DNA of 64,000 nt from Nocardia takedensis NBRC 100417 (GTDB lineage: Bacteria; Actinomycetota; Actinomycetes; Mycobacteriales; Mycobacteriaceae), in contig NZ_BAGG01000261.1 of NCBI RefSeq assembly GCF_000308695.1, positions 1 through 64,000 of the forward strand, in the 5' to 3' direction. Each line of letters starts with the position of its first letter. Position 1 is the stretch's first letter. The notes below the pieces were generated by a model. That model worked only from the letters and a program-made list of their open reading frames with translations, had not been told where the DNA came from and did not search any database. Shown here in pieces: positions 16,944 through 24,762 of the stretch. The position numbers and the translations under genes are program-made.

Positions 16944-18197
16944 ATGACATCGCATTCCGACACCGCCGAGCCGCCACCGGGCGCACTCGACGGCCTGCGG
17001 GTTCTCGAACTGGGCACCCTGATCGCCGGTCCCTACTGCGGGCGTCTGCTCGGCGACATGGGCGCCGACGTCGTCAAGATCGAGGCGCCCGACCGGCCCG
17101 ATCCGCTGCGCGACTGGGGGCAGGCCGAGGGCGGACACCAGTACTTCTGGACCGTGCACGCGCGCAACAAGCGTTGCGTGAACCTCGACCTGCGCACCGA
17201 CGCCGGTCGCGAGATCTTCCTGGATCTGGCCGCGGACGCCGACGTGATCGTCGAGAGCTTCCGGCCGGGCACCCTGGAGCGGTGGGGGGTGGGATACGAG
17301 GTGCTGCGGGAACGCAATCCCAGGGTGGTGCTGGCCAGGATCTCCGGCTACGGCCAGGACGGCCCCTATGCCGCGCGGCCCGGCTACGCCTCGGTCGCCG
17401 AGGGAATCAGCGGCCTGCGCCACCTCAACGGCTTCCCGGGGCAGGCCCCGCCGCGGATCGCGCTGTCCCTCGGTGACAGCCTCGCGGGCATGTTCGCCTT
17501 CCAGGGCGTGCTGGCGGCGCTGTTCGCCCGGGAACGCACCGGGCGAGGGCAGATCGTGGACGCGGCGCTGTCGGAGGCGGCGCTGGCCATCCAGGAGTCC
17601 ACCGTGCCGGACTACCACAAGACCGGACACGTGCGGCAGCCGTCGGGCACCCGCCTCGATCGGGTCGCGCCCTCGAACCTGTATCGGTCCGCGGACGGGG
17701 TCTGGGTGATCATCGCGGCCAATCAGGACACGTTGTTCGCGCGACTGGCGGCGGCCATGGGTCGCCCCGAACTGGCCGCCGACCCCCGGTACGCGACCCA
17801 CACGGCGCGCGGCGACAACCAGGACGAACTGGACGAGCTGATCGGCGCGTGGGCCGCGAGCCTGACGGCCGCGGATCTGGTGGCGGTGCTGAACGAGTTC
17901 GAGGTGGTGACGGGGCCGGTGAACACGGTCGCCGAGGTCATGGCCGATCCGCAGTTCAACGCGCGCGGACTGTTCGTGGACCATGTCGACCCGTCGGTGC
18001 GGCCGGGCGATCCCGGCTACGACCCGGAACCGGTGAAGGGCGTCGGGGTGATCCCGCGGCTCAGCGAGACCGCCGGCGGCGTCCGGTGGGGCGGGCCGAG
18101 TCGCCCCGGCACCCACACCGACGAGGTGCTGACCGAACTGCTCGGCTACGACGCGGACCGGTTGGCCGCGCTGCGTGCGGCCGGGACGATCTCGTGA
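16944..18197 (+). CDS. CaiB/BaiF family III CoA transferase
   Basis: 417 residues. Starts with GLRVLELGTLIAGPYCGRLLGDMGADVVKIE, the family hallmark, and continues with NKRCVNLDLRTDAGREI and a C-terminal half typical of family III transferases. These enzymes move CoA between carboxylic acids. Where formyl-CoA transferase has the nucleophilic Asp (GFD.V.Q) this protein reads PGYASVAEG, so that Asp is not present at the expected place; some subgroups share this. Overlaps the lyase gene by GTGA. Confidence 0.88.
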   Translation: MTSHSDTAEPPPGALDGLRVLELGTLIAGPYCGRLLGDMGADVVKIEAPDRPDPLRDWGQAEGGHQYFWTVHARNKRCVNLDLRTDAGREIFLDLAADADVIVESFRPGTLERWGVGYEVLRERNPRVVLARISGYGQDGPYAARPGYASVAEGISGLRHLNGFPGQAPPRIALSLGDSLAGMFAFQGVLAALFARERTGRGQIVDAALSEAALAIQESTVPDYHKTGHVRQPSGTRLDRVAPSNLYRSADGVWVIIAANQDTLFARLAAAMGRPELAADPRYATHTARGDNQDELDELIGAWAASLTAADLVAVLNEFEVVTGPVNTVAEVMADPQFNARGLFVDHVDPSVRPGDPGYDPEPVKGVGVIPRLSETAGGVRWGGPSRPGTHTDEVLTELLGYDADRLAALRAAGTIS

Positions 18198-19084
18198 CCG
18201 CGGTCGAGATCCGCGAGGTCGGGCCGCGCGACGGCCTGCAGATCGAGGAGCCGATTCCCACCGAGGCCAAACTCGCCCTCCTCGAGGCACTGGCCGCGAC
18301 GGGCGTGCGCCGGATCGAGGCGACCTCGTTCGTCTCGCCGCGGGCCGTCCCCGCGCTCGCCGACGCCGAAGCGGTCGCCGCCGAGTTGCGGCGGTGGCCC
18401 GAGGTGCGGTTCTCGGCCCTGGTCGCGGGCATGGGCGGGGTGCGGCGGGCGCTGGCGGCGGGCGTCACCGATCTGGAGTACGTCGTCTCGGCCTCCGACG
18501 GGCACAGTCGGGCCAATGTGGGCCGCGACAGCGCGGAGTCGATCGAGCTGATCGCGCCGATCGCGGACCTCGTGCACGCGGCGGGCGGCAACCTCGAGGT
18601 GATCGTCGCCATAGCCTTCGACTGCCCCTTCGACGGGCCGACTCCCCCGGACCGTGTCGCCGAGATCGCGCGGTGCGCATGGGATTCGGGAGCCGACGAA
18701 CTCTGCGTCGCGGACACGATCGGCACCGCGACACCGGGCCGCACCCGCGACGTGCTCGCCCGCGTGATCACGGCCGTGCCCGAGACCGAGCCGGGCGTGC
18801 ATCTGCACGACACCCGCGGTCAGGGCATCGCGAACGCCTGGGCCGCCTACGATCTCGGCATCCGCCGCTTCGACGCCTCGGTGGGCGGGCTGGGCGGCTG
18901 TCCGTTCGCCCCCGGCGCGAGCGGCAACATCGCGACCGAGGAACTGGTCTACATGTTCGAGGACAGCGGTATCGCCACCGGTATCGACCTCGACGCCGCC
19001 CTGGACGCCGCCCGCGTGGCCGAACGTCTGCTGGGCAAGCCCATGCCGAGCAGGCTGCTGCGCGCCGAGAACACCCGGCGCTGA
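18194..19084 (+). CDS. Hydroxymethylglutaryl-CoA lyase-like aldolase
   Basis: 296 residues from GTG 18194 (GTGA overlap with the CoA transferase). GPRDGLQ at residues 9-15, HLHDTRGQG for metal binding and the signature GGLGGCPFAPGASGN with the catalytic Cys are all present, so an active HMG-CoA lyase-type retro-aldolase is likely. It would split a 3-hydroxy-3-methylglutaryl-CoA-type intermediate into acetyl-CoA and a 3-oxo acid. Its place beside a CoA transferase and acyl-CoA dehydrogenase suggests a branched substrate. Confidence 0.9.
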   Translation: MTAVEIREVGPRDGLQIEEPIPTEAKLALLEALAATGVRRIEATSFVSPRAVPALADAEAVAAELRRWPEVRFSALVAGMGGVRRALAAGVTDLEYVVSASDGHSRANVGRDSAESIELIAPIADLVHAAGGNLEVIVAIAFDCPFDGPTPPDRVAEIARCAWDSGADELCVADTIGTATPGRTRDVLARVITAVPETEPGVHLHDTRGQGIANAWAAYDLGIRRFDASVGGLGGCPFAPGASGNIATEELVYMFEDSGIATGIDLDAALDAARVAERLLGKPMPSRLLRAENTRR

Positions 19085-19130
19085 ACTCCTCCCACACCGA
19101 TCCGGCGCTCGCCGGAGGAGCGGAAAACCC

Positions 19131-19517
19131 TTGAACGACTTGGCTGATCGATTCTTCGCCGCTGTCTGCGGCGGCGACGTGCGGACGCTGACCGACCTGT
19201 ATTCCCCCGAGGCCAGGATCTGGCACAACGACGACGGGCAGGAGCAGACCGTGGCCGAGAACCTGCGCGTGTTGCGCTGGCTCTCGCGCACCCTCGAGGA
19301 CATGCGCTACGAAGACATCCGACGCCACGACCTGCCCGACGGGTTCGCCCAGCAGCACGTGCTGCGCGCGACGCTGCCGGGGCACGGCCCGCTGGAGGTG
19401 CCCGCGAGCCTGTTCGTGCGGGTGGTCGACGGCCGCATCACCCGCATCGACGAATACGTCGACTCCGCCGCCACCGGCGCCCTGCGCGCATTGGCCGCTC
19501 GACCGAAGGAGCGGTGA
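19131..19517 (+). CDS. SnoaL-like / NTF2-fold protein
   Basis: 128 residues, TTG start at 19131 with GGAGGAG about 10 nt upstream. FFAAVCGGDVRTLTDLYSPEARIWHN and the C-terminal strand FVRVVDGRITRIDEYVDS are typical of the SnoaL/ketosteroid isomerase-like alpha+beta cone fold. Such proteins act as isomerases, cyclases or dehydratases. It lies 1 nt before the acyl-CoA dehydrogenase gene, so it is surely co-transcribed. Confidence 0.8.
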   Translation: MNDLADRFFAAVCGGDVRTLTDLYSPEARIWHNDDGQEQTVAENLRVLRWLSRTLEDMRYEDIRRHDLPDGFAQQHVLRATLPGHGPLEVPASLFVRVVDGRITRIDEYVDSAATGALRALAARPKER

Positions 19518-19518
19518 G

Positions 19519-20685
19519 ATGACGACGCTGGACGAATTGTGTTCGCGCATGCGCGCGTTCATCGACGACTCGGTCATCCCGGTCGAGGCCGCACTGGCCG
19601 CCGAGGACGACGACGCGCGCCGCACCCTCGACGGATTGCGCGCCGAAGCCAAGGACCTGGGTCTGTGGGCGCTGGGGCATCCCGCCGAAGTCGGCGGCGG
19701 CGGGGTGGCGTTCCTGGATTTCGTGCACCTCAACGAGATCATCGGGCGTTCCGAATTCGGCCAGCTCGCGGTCGGTTCGGTGTCGATGCAGGACACGATC
19801 ATGCTGCACCGGCACGGCACCCCCGAACAGCGGGCGCGCTGGATTCCGCCGATCGTGTCGGGCGAGACGCTGCCCTCGGTCGGGCTGACCGAACCGGAGA
19901 CGGCGGGTTCGGATCCGACGTTGATCCGGTCGCGGGCCGAACTCGACGGCGACACCTGGGTTCTCAACGGCCACAAGTGGTTCACCACCGGCGTGCGGGA
20001 CGCGGGCTACTGCACGGTCTTCGTCCGCACCGAATCCGAGGACGCGCCCCGGCACGCGCGCATCAGCGCGATCATCGTGCCCACCGACACGCCCGGCTTC
20101 GAGATCGTGCGCTCGATCCCCACCATGGGCCACGACCCCAGTGACCACTACGAGGTCCGGCTGACCGACGTGCGGGTGCCCGCCGCGGCGCTGCTGGGCG
20201 AGCGCGGCGCGGGGTTCGCGGTGGCGCAGGACCGGCTCGGGCCGGGGCGGATCTTCCACTGCATGCGCTGGCTCGGGCAGGCCCAGCGCGCCTACGAATT
20301 GATGTGCGAGCGCGCGAACACCCGCTACGCCCACGGCTCGCTGCTCGCCGAGAAAGGCGAGGTGCACCGCTACATCGCCGAATCGGCCGCCCAGATCCAC
20401 GCCGCGCGGCTGATGACCCTGGACGCGGCGCGCGCGATGGACGCGGGCGAGGACGCGCGCGTGCGGATCGGACTGGTGAAGTTCTGGGGCGCGCGGATGC
20501 TGCACGACGTGGTGGACCGCGCGATCCAGGTGCACGGCGCACTCGGCCTGACCGCCGACACGCCGCTCGAGCGAATGTATCGGCAGGCCCGCTACGCGCG
20601 CGTCTACGACGGACCCGACGAGGTGCACCGCATGTCCACCGCGCGCAGGCTGCTGCGCGATCCCGAGGCCGCGCCGTGGCGATGA
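19519..20685 (+). CDS. Acyl-CoA dehydrogenase (ACAD10/11-LvaC-like)
   Basis: 388 residues, a complete acyl-CoA dehydrogenase fold: VGLTEPETAGSDPT for flavin and substrate contact, GHKWFTTG, LGPGRIFHCMRWLGQAQRAYE, and the C-terminal motif YDGPDEVHRMS. The DGPDEVH form is that of dehydrogenases paired with an APH-like kinase (human ACAD10/11, bacterial LvaC), and here the kinase follows with an ATGA overlap. In those systems the enzyme removes phosphate from a 4-phosphoacyl-CoA rather than simply oxidising an acyl-CoA. Confidence 0.87.
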   Translation: MTTLDELCSRMRAFIDDSVIPVEAALAAEDDDARRTLDGLRAEAKDLGLWALGHPAEVGGGGVAFLDFVHLNEIIGRSEFGQLAVGSVSMQDTIMLHRHGTPEQRARWIPPIVSGETLPSVGLTEPETAGSDPTLIRSRAELDGDTWVLNGHKWFTTGVRDAGYCTVFVRTESEDAPRHARISAIIVPTDTPGFEIVRSIPTMGHDPSDHYEVRLTDVRVPAAALLGERGAGFAVAQDRLGPGRIFHCMRWLGQAQRAYELMCERANTRYAHGSLLAEKGEVHRYIAESAAQIHAARLMTLDAARAMDAGEDARVRIGLVKFWGARMLHDVVDRAIQVHGALGLTADTPLERMYRQARYARVYDGPDEVHRMSTARRLLRDPEAAPWR

Positions 20686-22037
20686 GTCTTCGCGATGGGC
20701 TCGCCGCCCTGCTCACCGAGGTCTACGGTCCCGGTCTCACCGTCGGCGAGCCGCGCAGGCTCACCGGCGGGGCGAGTCGGGAGGTGTGGGCCGTCGAGGT
20801 CACCGACGCCGAGGGACGCGCACGTCCCGTGGTGTTGCGCCGCGATCCGCCGGGTCACGGTGACGCCCGCAGGATGCGCGCCGAGGCCGCGTGCCTGCGC
20901 GCCGCCGCCGCGACCGGGGTTCCGGTGCCCGAGGTCCTCGCCTCCGGCGACACCGCACCCGGCGTCGACGCGCCCTATCTGCTGATGAACCGGGTCGAGG
21001 GCGAGGCGCTGCCACGGAAGGTACAGCGCGACAGCGCGTTCGATGCCGTGCGGGGCGGCTTGGCGGCCGAGATGGGGTATGCGGTGGGTCTGATCCACCA
21101 CACCGCCTTGGACACCCTGGACATGCTCGACGACGCTGATCCGGTCGACGCCCTGGAGCGGATCTACCGCGATCTGCGCGATCCGCGCCCGGCGGTGGAG
21201 ATCGGATTGCGCTGGCTGTGCGAACACCGGCCGCCGCCGCGCCCGAAGGCACTGGTGCACGGGGACTTCCGACTCGGAAACGTGTTGGTCGACGCGACCG
21301 GCGTGCGGGCGGTGTTGGACTGGGAACTCGCGCACCTGGGCGATCCGATCGAGGATCTGGGCTGGCTGTGCGTGCGGGCGTGGCGTTTCGGCGGCGCGCT
21401 GCCGGTCGCGGGTCTCGGCGAGCGCGCGCAATTGCTCGACGGCTACGAACGCGCCACCGGCACCCGCCCGTCGGAGGCGGAACTGCACTGGTGGGAGAGC
21501 TTCGGCACGCTGAAATGGTTGGTGCTGAGTCGTTTCCAGGCCGACCGACACCTGTCCGGCGCCGAACGGTCGCTCGAGTTGGCCGCCATCGGGCGGCGAG
21601 TGTGCGAATCGGAGTACGACCTGCTCACCGTGCTCGGCCTGTTCGATCGGTCGGTGACCGCGCCGGAAGCCGTTCAACCGGAACCGACCGTGCACGACCG
21701 GCCGGACCTGGCGGAAATCCTCGACCTCGTGGCCGAGGCATTGGGCGAGGACATCGGCCCGGCCCTGGACGGACCGGGTGCCGAACGGCAGCGGTATCTG
21801 ACGCGGGTGTGCGTCGGGCTGTTGCGCACGGCCGGAAGGCAACTCGCGGTGGACTACGCGGCCGACGCCCGGGTTCGGGTGGAACTGGACGCGCTCGGCT
21901 GCGCCGACGAGGCCGAGTTGGCGCTGCGGTTGCGCGAGGCGACGCTGCCCTATCGCGACGAGCGGGTCCTGCGGGCGGTCTCGACCGCGGTGCTCGCGCG
22001 GGTGAGCGTTTCGAATCCGCGCCATCTCGCGCGCTGA
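20682..22037 (+). CDS. APH-family kinase with C-terminal helical domain (LvaA-like)
   Basis: 451 residues. The N-terminal 340 are an aminoglycoside-phosphotransferase-like kinase: GGASREVW nucleotide loop, VHGDFRLGNVLVD (catalytic Asp and Asn) and DWELAHLGDP (metal Asp). The last 110 residues are a separate helical domain (LAEILDLVAEALGEDIG...RDERVLRAVSTAVLARV), of the type often fused to or next to these kinases. By analogy with LvaA and ACAD10/11 it probably phosphorylates the hydroxyl of a 4-hydroxyacyl-CoA for the preceding dehydrogenase. It is not an antibiotic-resistance gene. Confidence 0.82.
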   Translation: MSLRDGLAALLTEVYGPGLTVGEPRRLTGGASREVWAVEVTDAEGRARPVVLRRDPPGHGDARRMRAEAACLRAAAATGVPVPEVLASGDTAPGVDAPYLLMNRVEGEALPRKVQRDSAFDAVRGGLAAEMGYAVGLIHHTALDTLDMLDDADPVDALERIYRDLRDPRPAVEIGLRWLCEHRPPPRPKALVHGDFRLGNVLVDATGVRAVLDWELAHLGDPIEDLGWLCVRAWRFGGALPVAGLGERAQLLDGYERATGTRPSEAELHWWESFGTLKWLVLSRFQADRHLSGAERSLELAAIGRRVCESEYDLLTVLGLFDRSVTAPEAVQPEPTVHDRPDLAEILDLVAEALGEDIGPALDGPGAERQRYLTRVCVGLLRTAGRQLAVDYAADARVRVELDALGCADEAELALRLREATLPYRDERVLRAVSTAVLARVSVSNPRHLAR

Positions 22038-22045
22038 CAACAGCG

Positions 22046-22081
22046 AATCGCCCCGGTGACCTTCTGGTCACCGGGGCGATT
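22046..22081. terminator. Bidirectional terminator between convergent operons
   Basis: Perfect 16-bp inverted repeat, AATCGCCCCGGTGACC and its complement, around a TTCT loop, between the kinase stop (22037) and the ligase stop (22090). A-rich and T-rich ends serve both directions. Confidence 0.92.
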
Positions 22082-22089
22082 GTTCCTCG

Positions 22090-23619
22090 TCAGACTCGCA
22101 CGCCGGAGAAGCGTTCGCGCAGTTCGCGTTTGAGGATCTTGCCGGTCACGTTCTTCGGCAGGGCGTCGACGAATTCGACCCGGCGCGGCACCTGGAAGCC
22201 GCCCAGATGGTCGCGGCAGCCCGCGATGATCTCCTCGGCCGAGGCGTCGACCCCCGCACGCAACGCCACCACGGCGCAGACCAGTTCGCCCCAGGTGTCG
22301 TCCGCGACGCCGATCGCGGCGGCCTCGGCCACCGCCGGATGCCGGTAGAGGGCCTGTTCGACGGTCAGCGACGAGACGTTCTCGCCGCCGCTGATGATCA
22401 GATCCTTCTTGCGGTCGACGATGTAGACGAACCCTTCCTCGTCGCGGCGCACCAGGTCGCCGGTGTGGAACCAGCCGTCGGTGAAGGCGGCTTCGGTCGC
22501 CGCCGGGTCCTGCCAGTAGCCCGACATGACCTGATCGCCGCGCACCACCATCTCACCGACCTCGCCGGGGCCGACGTCGCGCAGATCCTCGTCGACGATG
22601 CGCAGATCGGCCAACCGCATGGGTTTGCCCGCCGCGGCCAGCAGTCCGCTCTCCCCCGCGGCGGCGCGGCGGTGCGCGGCCTCGTCCAGGTGCAGGACGT
22701 TGCCCGCGAGTTCGGTCATGCCCATGCCCTGGTAGAAATCGCAGCCGAGGCGTTGCAGGCCGGTGCGCAGCACCTGGGTCGGGATGGCGGAGGAACCGTA
22801 GCCGATGGCCTGCAACGAGCTCAGGTCGTGGTCGTCCAGCGTCGGGTCCTGCAACAGCAGGTTGATCATGGTCGGCGCGAGACCGGTCTGGGTGACGCCC
22901 CACTGTTCGACCAGGCGCAGGAAGGTCGCGTTGTCGTAGCCGCGCAGGATGCCGACGGTGCTGCCGACCAGGTGGTTCAACAGCGTCACGTAACCGCCCA
23001 CGTGGCACAGCGGGAAGCAGAACAGGAAGAAGGCGTCCTCGGGCAGCGACCAGTGCAGGGCCGAGGAGGTGATGCCCGCGACCAGGTTGCGGTGGCTGAT
23101 CATCACGCCCTTGGGCATGCCCGTGGTGCCGCTGGTGTAGACCAGCCAGGCGGTGTCGTCCACGGCGGGGCGGTGGGCCGGCACGGGCGCGTCGCCCGCG
23201 ACGAAATCCGCGTAGGCGACCCCGTCGGGCGCGTCCCCGAGCCAGACCACCGTGCGCACCGACGGAATCCGGTCCCGGATGCGCGCGACGACGTCGGCGT
23301 ACTCGGCGGCCGCGACCAGCACCGTCGCGCCGGAGTGCTCGATCAGCGCCGCGATCTGGTCGGGGTGCAGGCGGAAGTTCAGGATGGTCAACGCCATCCC
23401 GGCCATCGGGACGCCGTAGTAGCAGTCGAAGTACTCGGTGCGGTTGGCCGACAGGATCGCCACCCGGTCCCCCGGCGCGGCGACGCCGTGCAGCGCGCGG
23501 GCCAGGCGACGGCTGCGGTCGCGCAGGTCGGCGTAGGTGAGGGTCTCGTCCTCGAAACGCAGCGCGATCCGGTCCGGGTGTTTGCGCGCGCCGAACTCGA
23601 CGATATCGCTGACCAGCAT
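22090..23619 (-). CDS. AMP-binding acyl-CoA ligase
   Basis: 509 residues, complete adenylate-forming enzyme: YTSGTTGMPKGVMISH (P loop, about 160-175), YGSSAIP, WFHTGDLVRRDEEGF, DRKKDLIISGGENVSS and the catalytic-lysine motif LPKNVTGKILKREL at the C-terminus. It should activate a carboxylic acid, probably the entry substrate of the catabolic regulon, to its CoA thioester. Second gene of the cyclase-ligase operon (gap 36 nt), which carries regulon palindrome 2 at its promoter. Confidence 0.9.
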   Translation of the reverse strand: MLVSDIVEFGARKHPDRIALRFEDETLTYADLRDRSRRLARALHGVAAPGDRVAILSANRTEYFDCYYGVPMAGMALTILNFRLHPDQIAALIEHSGATVLVAAAEYADVVARIRDRIPSVRTVVWLGDAPDGVAYADFVAGDAPVPAHRPAVDDTAWLVYTSGTTGMPKGVMISHRNLVAGITSSALHWSLPEDAFFLFCFPLCHVGGYVTLLNHLVGSTVGILRGYDNATFLRLVEQWGVTQTGLAPTMINLLLQDPTLDDHDLSSLQAIGYGSSAIPTQVLRTGLQRLGCDFYQGMGMTELAGNVLHLDEAAHRRAAAGESGLLAAAGKPMRLADLRIVDEDLRDVGPGEVGEMVVRGDQVMSGYWQDPAATEAAFTDGWFHTGDLVRRDEEGFVYIVDRKKDLIISGGENVSSLTVEQALYRHPAVAEAAAIGVADDTWGELVCAVVALRAGVDASAEEIIAGCRDHLGGFQVPRRVEFVDALPKNVTGKILKRELRERFSGVRV

Positions 23620-23655
23620 GTCAATTTCTCCTCGACGACAGTGTGCGAGCGGTGC

Positions 23656-24582
23656 TCATCGGATGGCGAGCGGGTTGATCGGGGACCCGACGCCGCGGGT
23701 GAACTGCAACGGCGGGCCCGCGTAGAAGAAGTCGTAGACGCCGTCGCCGGCGCACGCGACGGCCAGTTCCTCGAAGTCGAGCAGTTCGGCCAGGGTCATC
23801 CCCATGTCGCGGATGAGGATCATGTGCAACTCGAACAGCGCGCCCGGGTTCTCCCCCGGCAGCACCTCCACGGCCCAGTTGTCCGAGCCGACCACCGCGA
23901 CGTCGCGTTCACGCAGCCACTGCGCGCAGGCCAGCCCCAGACCTGGTTCGCCCGCCATGAACGCGGCCGGATCGCGTTCTTCGAGGAATTTCGCACGGTA
24001 CCCGGTGCGGATGAGCAGGATGTCGCCGGGACCGACCTCGACGCCCTGGCCCGCGGCCACGGCGTCGAGTTCCTCGGGGGTGATCACCGAGCCGGATTCC
24101 AGCCACGGCACGCCCCGAGCCCGCGCCACGTCGAGCAGGACGCCGCGACCGGCGATCCCGTTGGACTGGGTCTGGATGCCGCACTTGTCCGCGCCCTTGA
24201 CCGTCACGCCGTCGCCGGGGTGCCCGTTGTAGAGCTGACCATCGTAGTGCACGTGGCACAGCGCGTCGTACTGGGAGCCGGCCTGCAAGGGCATGAACAC
24301 GTAGTCGTCGGCCCATTTGAAGCCGCCGGGCAGCACCTGCTCCTGGCCGTTCTCGGCCATCAGGCGGATCGGGTTGATCCGGTTGCCGCCGGGTTGCGGT
24401 CCGTCGGCGTCGAGCGGGATGCCCAATTCGTAGACGGCGCCGGTACGGATCAGCGACGCCGCGGCCGCGATGCGCTCGGGGGTGATCAGGTTGGTGGTGC
24501 CCCGCTCGTCGTCGGGCCCCCACCGCCCCCAATTGCTCAACCGACGCCCCAACTCGCGCATATCGGTCCCGCCTGTCGTCAT
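23656..24582 (-). CDS. Cyclase-family (PF04199-type) metal-dependent hydrolase
   Basis: 308 residues. MRELGRRLSNWGRWGPDDERGTTNLIT and GDILLIRTGY are typical of the kynurenine-formamidase/isatin-hydrolase-like cyclase family. The metal motif H-x-G-T-H/Q-x-D-x3-H here reads QAGSQYDALCH: the first His is Gln, the second position is Gln as in one subfamily, and the Asp and last His are kept. Metal binding may be altered. Heads an operon with the ligase, 33 nt downstream of the shared regulon palindrome. Substrate unknown; hydrolysis of an amide or lactone ring is a family-based guess. Confidence 0.8.
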   Translation of the reverse strand: MTTGGTDMRELGRRLSNWGRWGPDDERGTTNLITPERIAAAASLIRTGAVYELGIPLDADGPQPGGNRINPIRLMAENGQEQVLPGGFKWADDYVFMPLQAGSQYDALCHVHYDGQLYNGHPGDGVTVKGADKCGIQTQSNGIAGRGVLLDVARARGVPWLESGSVITPEELDAVAAGQGVEVGPGDILLIRTGYRAKFLEERDPAAFMAGEPGLGLACAQWLRERDVAVVGSDNWAVEVLPGENPGALFELHMILIRDMGMTLAELLDFEELAVACAGDGVYDFFYAGPPLQFTRGVGSPINPLAIR

Positions 24583-24615
24583 CGTGCCTCCTCCGGCCTA
24601 CCGCTTTTCTTGACG

Positions 24616-24633
24616 TGACAGTCATGTCAACTA
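24616..24633. promoter_or_regulatory. Palindromic operator, site 2
   Basis: TGACA-GTCA-TGTCA core within an 18-mer identical to 16210-16227, 33 bp upstream of the cyclase start. Indicates that the TetR at 16238 also controls the cyclase-ligase operon. Confidence 0.75.
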
Positions 24634-24676
24634 GCGAATTGTGACGCCGGACACCGGTGATGTCAATGCCGGGATG

Positions 24677-24727
24677 TCAGGAACAGCACGATTGCGCACC
24701 GCCGCCGAACGTGAGCCCGAACGTCAT
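24677..24727 (-). CDS. Candidate 16-residue peptide MTFGLTFGGGAQSCCS
   Basis: Tiny frame from ATG 24727 to TGA 24677, with GAGG 6 nt upstream of the start (GAGGTCGGCT-ATG). It lies 35 nt behind the serine hydrolase gene and 44 bp before the palindrome of the cyclase operon, all on the minus strand. The peptide ends in adjacent Cys codons. Such Cys-rich micro-ORFs act as cysteine-responsive upstream ORFs in mycobacteria; a processed peptide is another option. Chance occurrence cannot be excluded from one sequence. Confidence 0.35.
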   Translation of the reverse strand: MTFGLTFGGGAQSCCS

Positions 24728-24762
24728 AGCCGACCTCGTGCACGGTGACGGGGCCGCAACGG

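Noticed and set aside
20682..22037. Aminoglycoside resistance gene
   Set aside because: The APH fold is present but the coupled acyl-CoA dehydrogenase points to metabolic kinase function.
22207..24618. 803-residue plus-strand frame
   Set aside because: Lies opposite the acyl-CoA ligase and cyclase genes and shows no domain.
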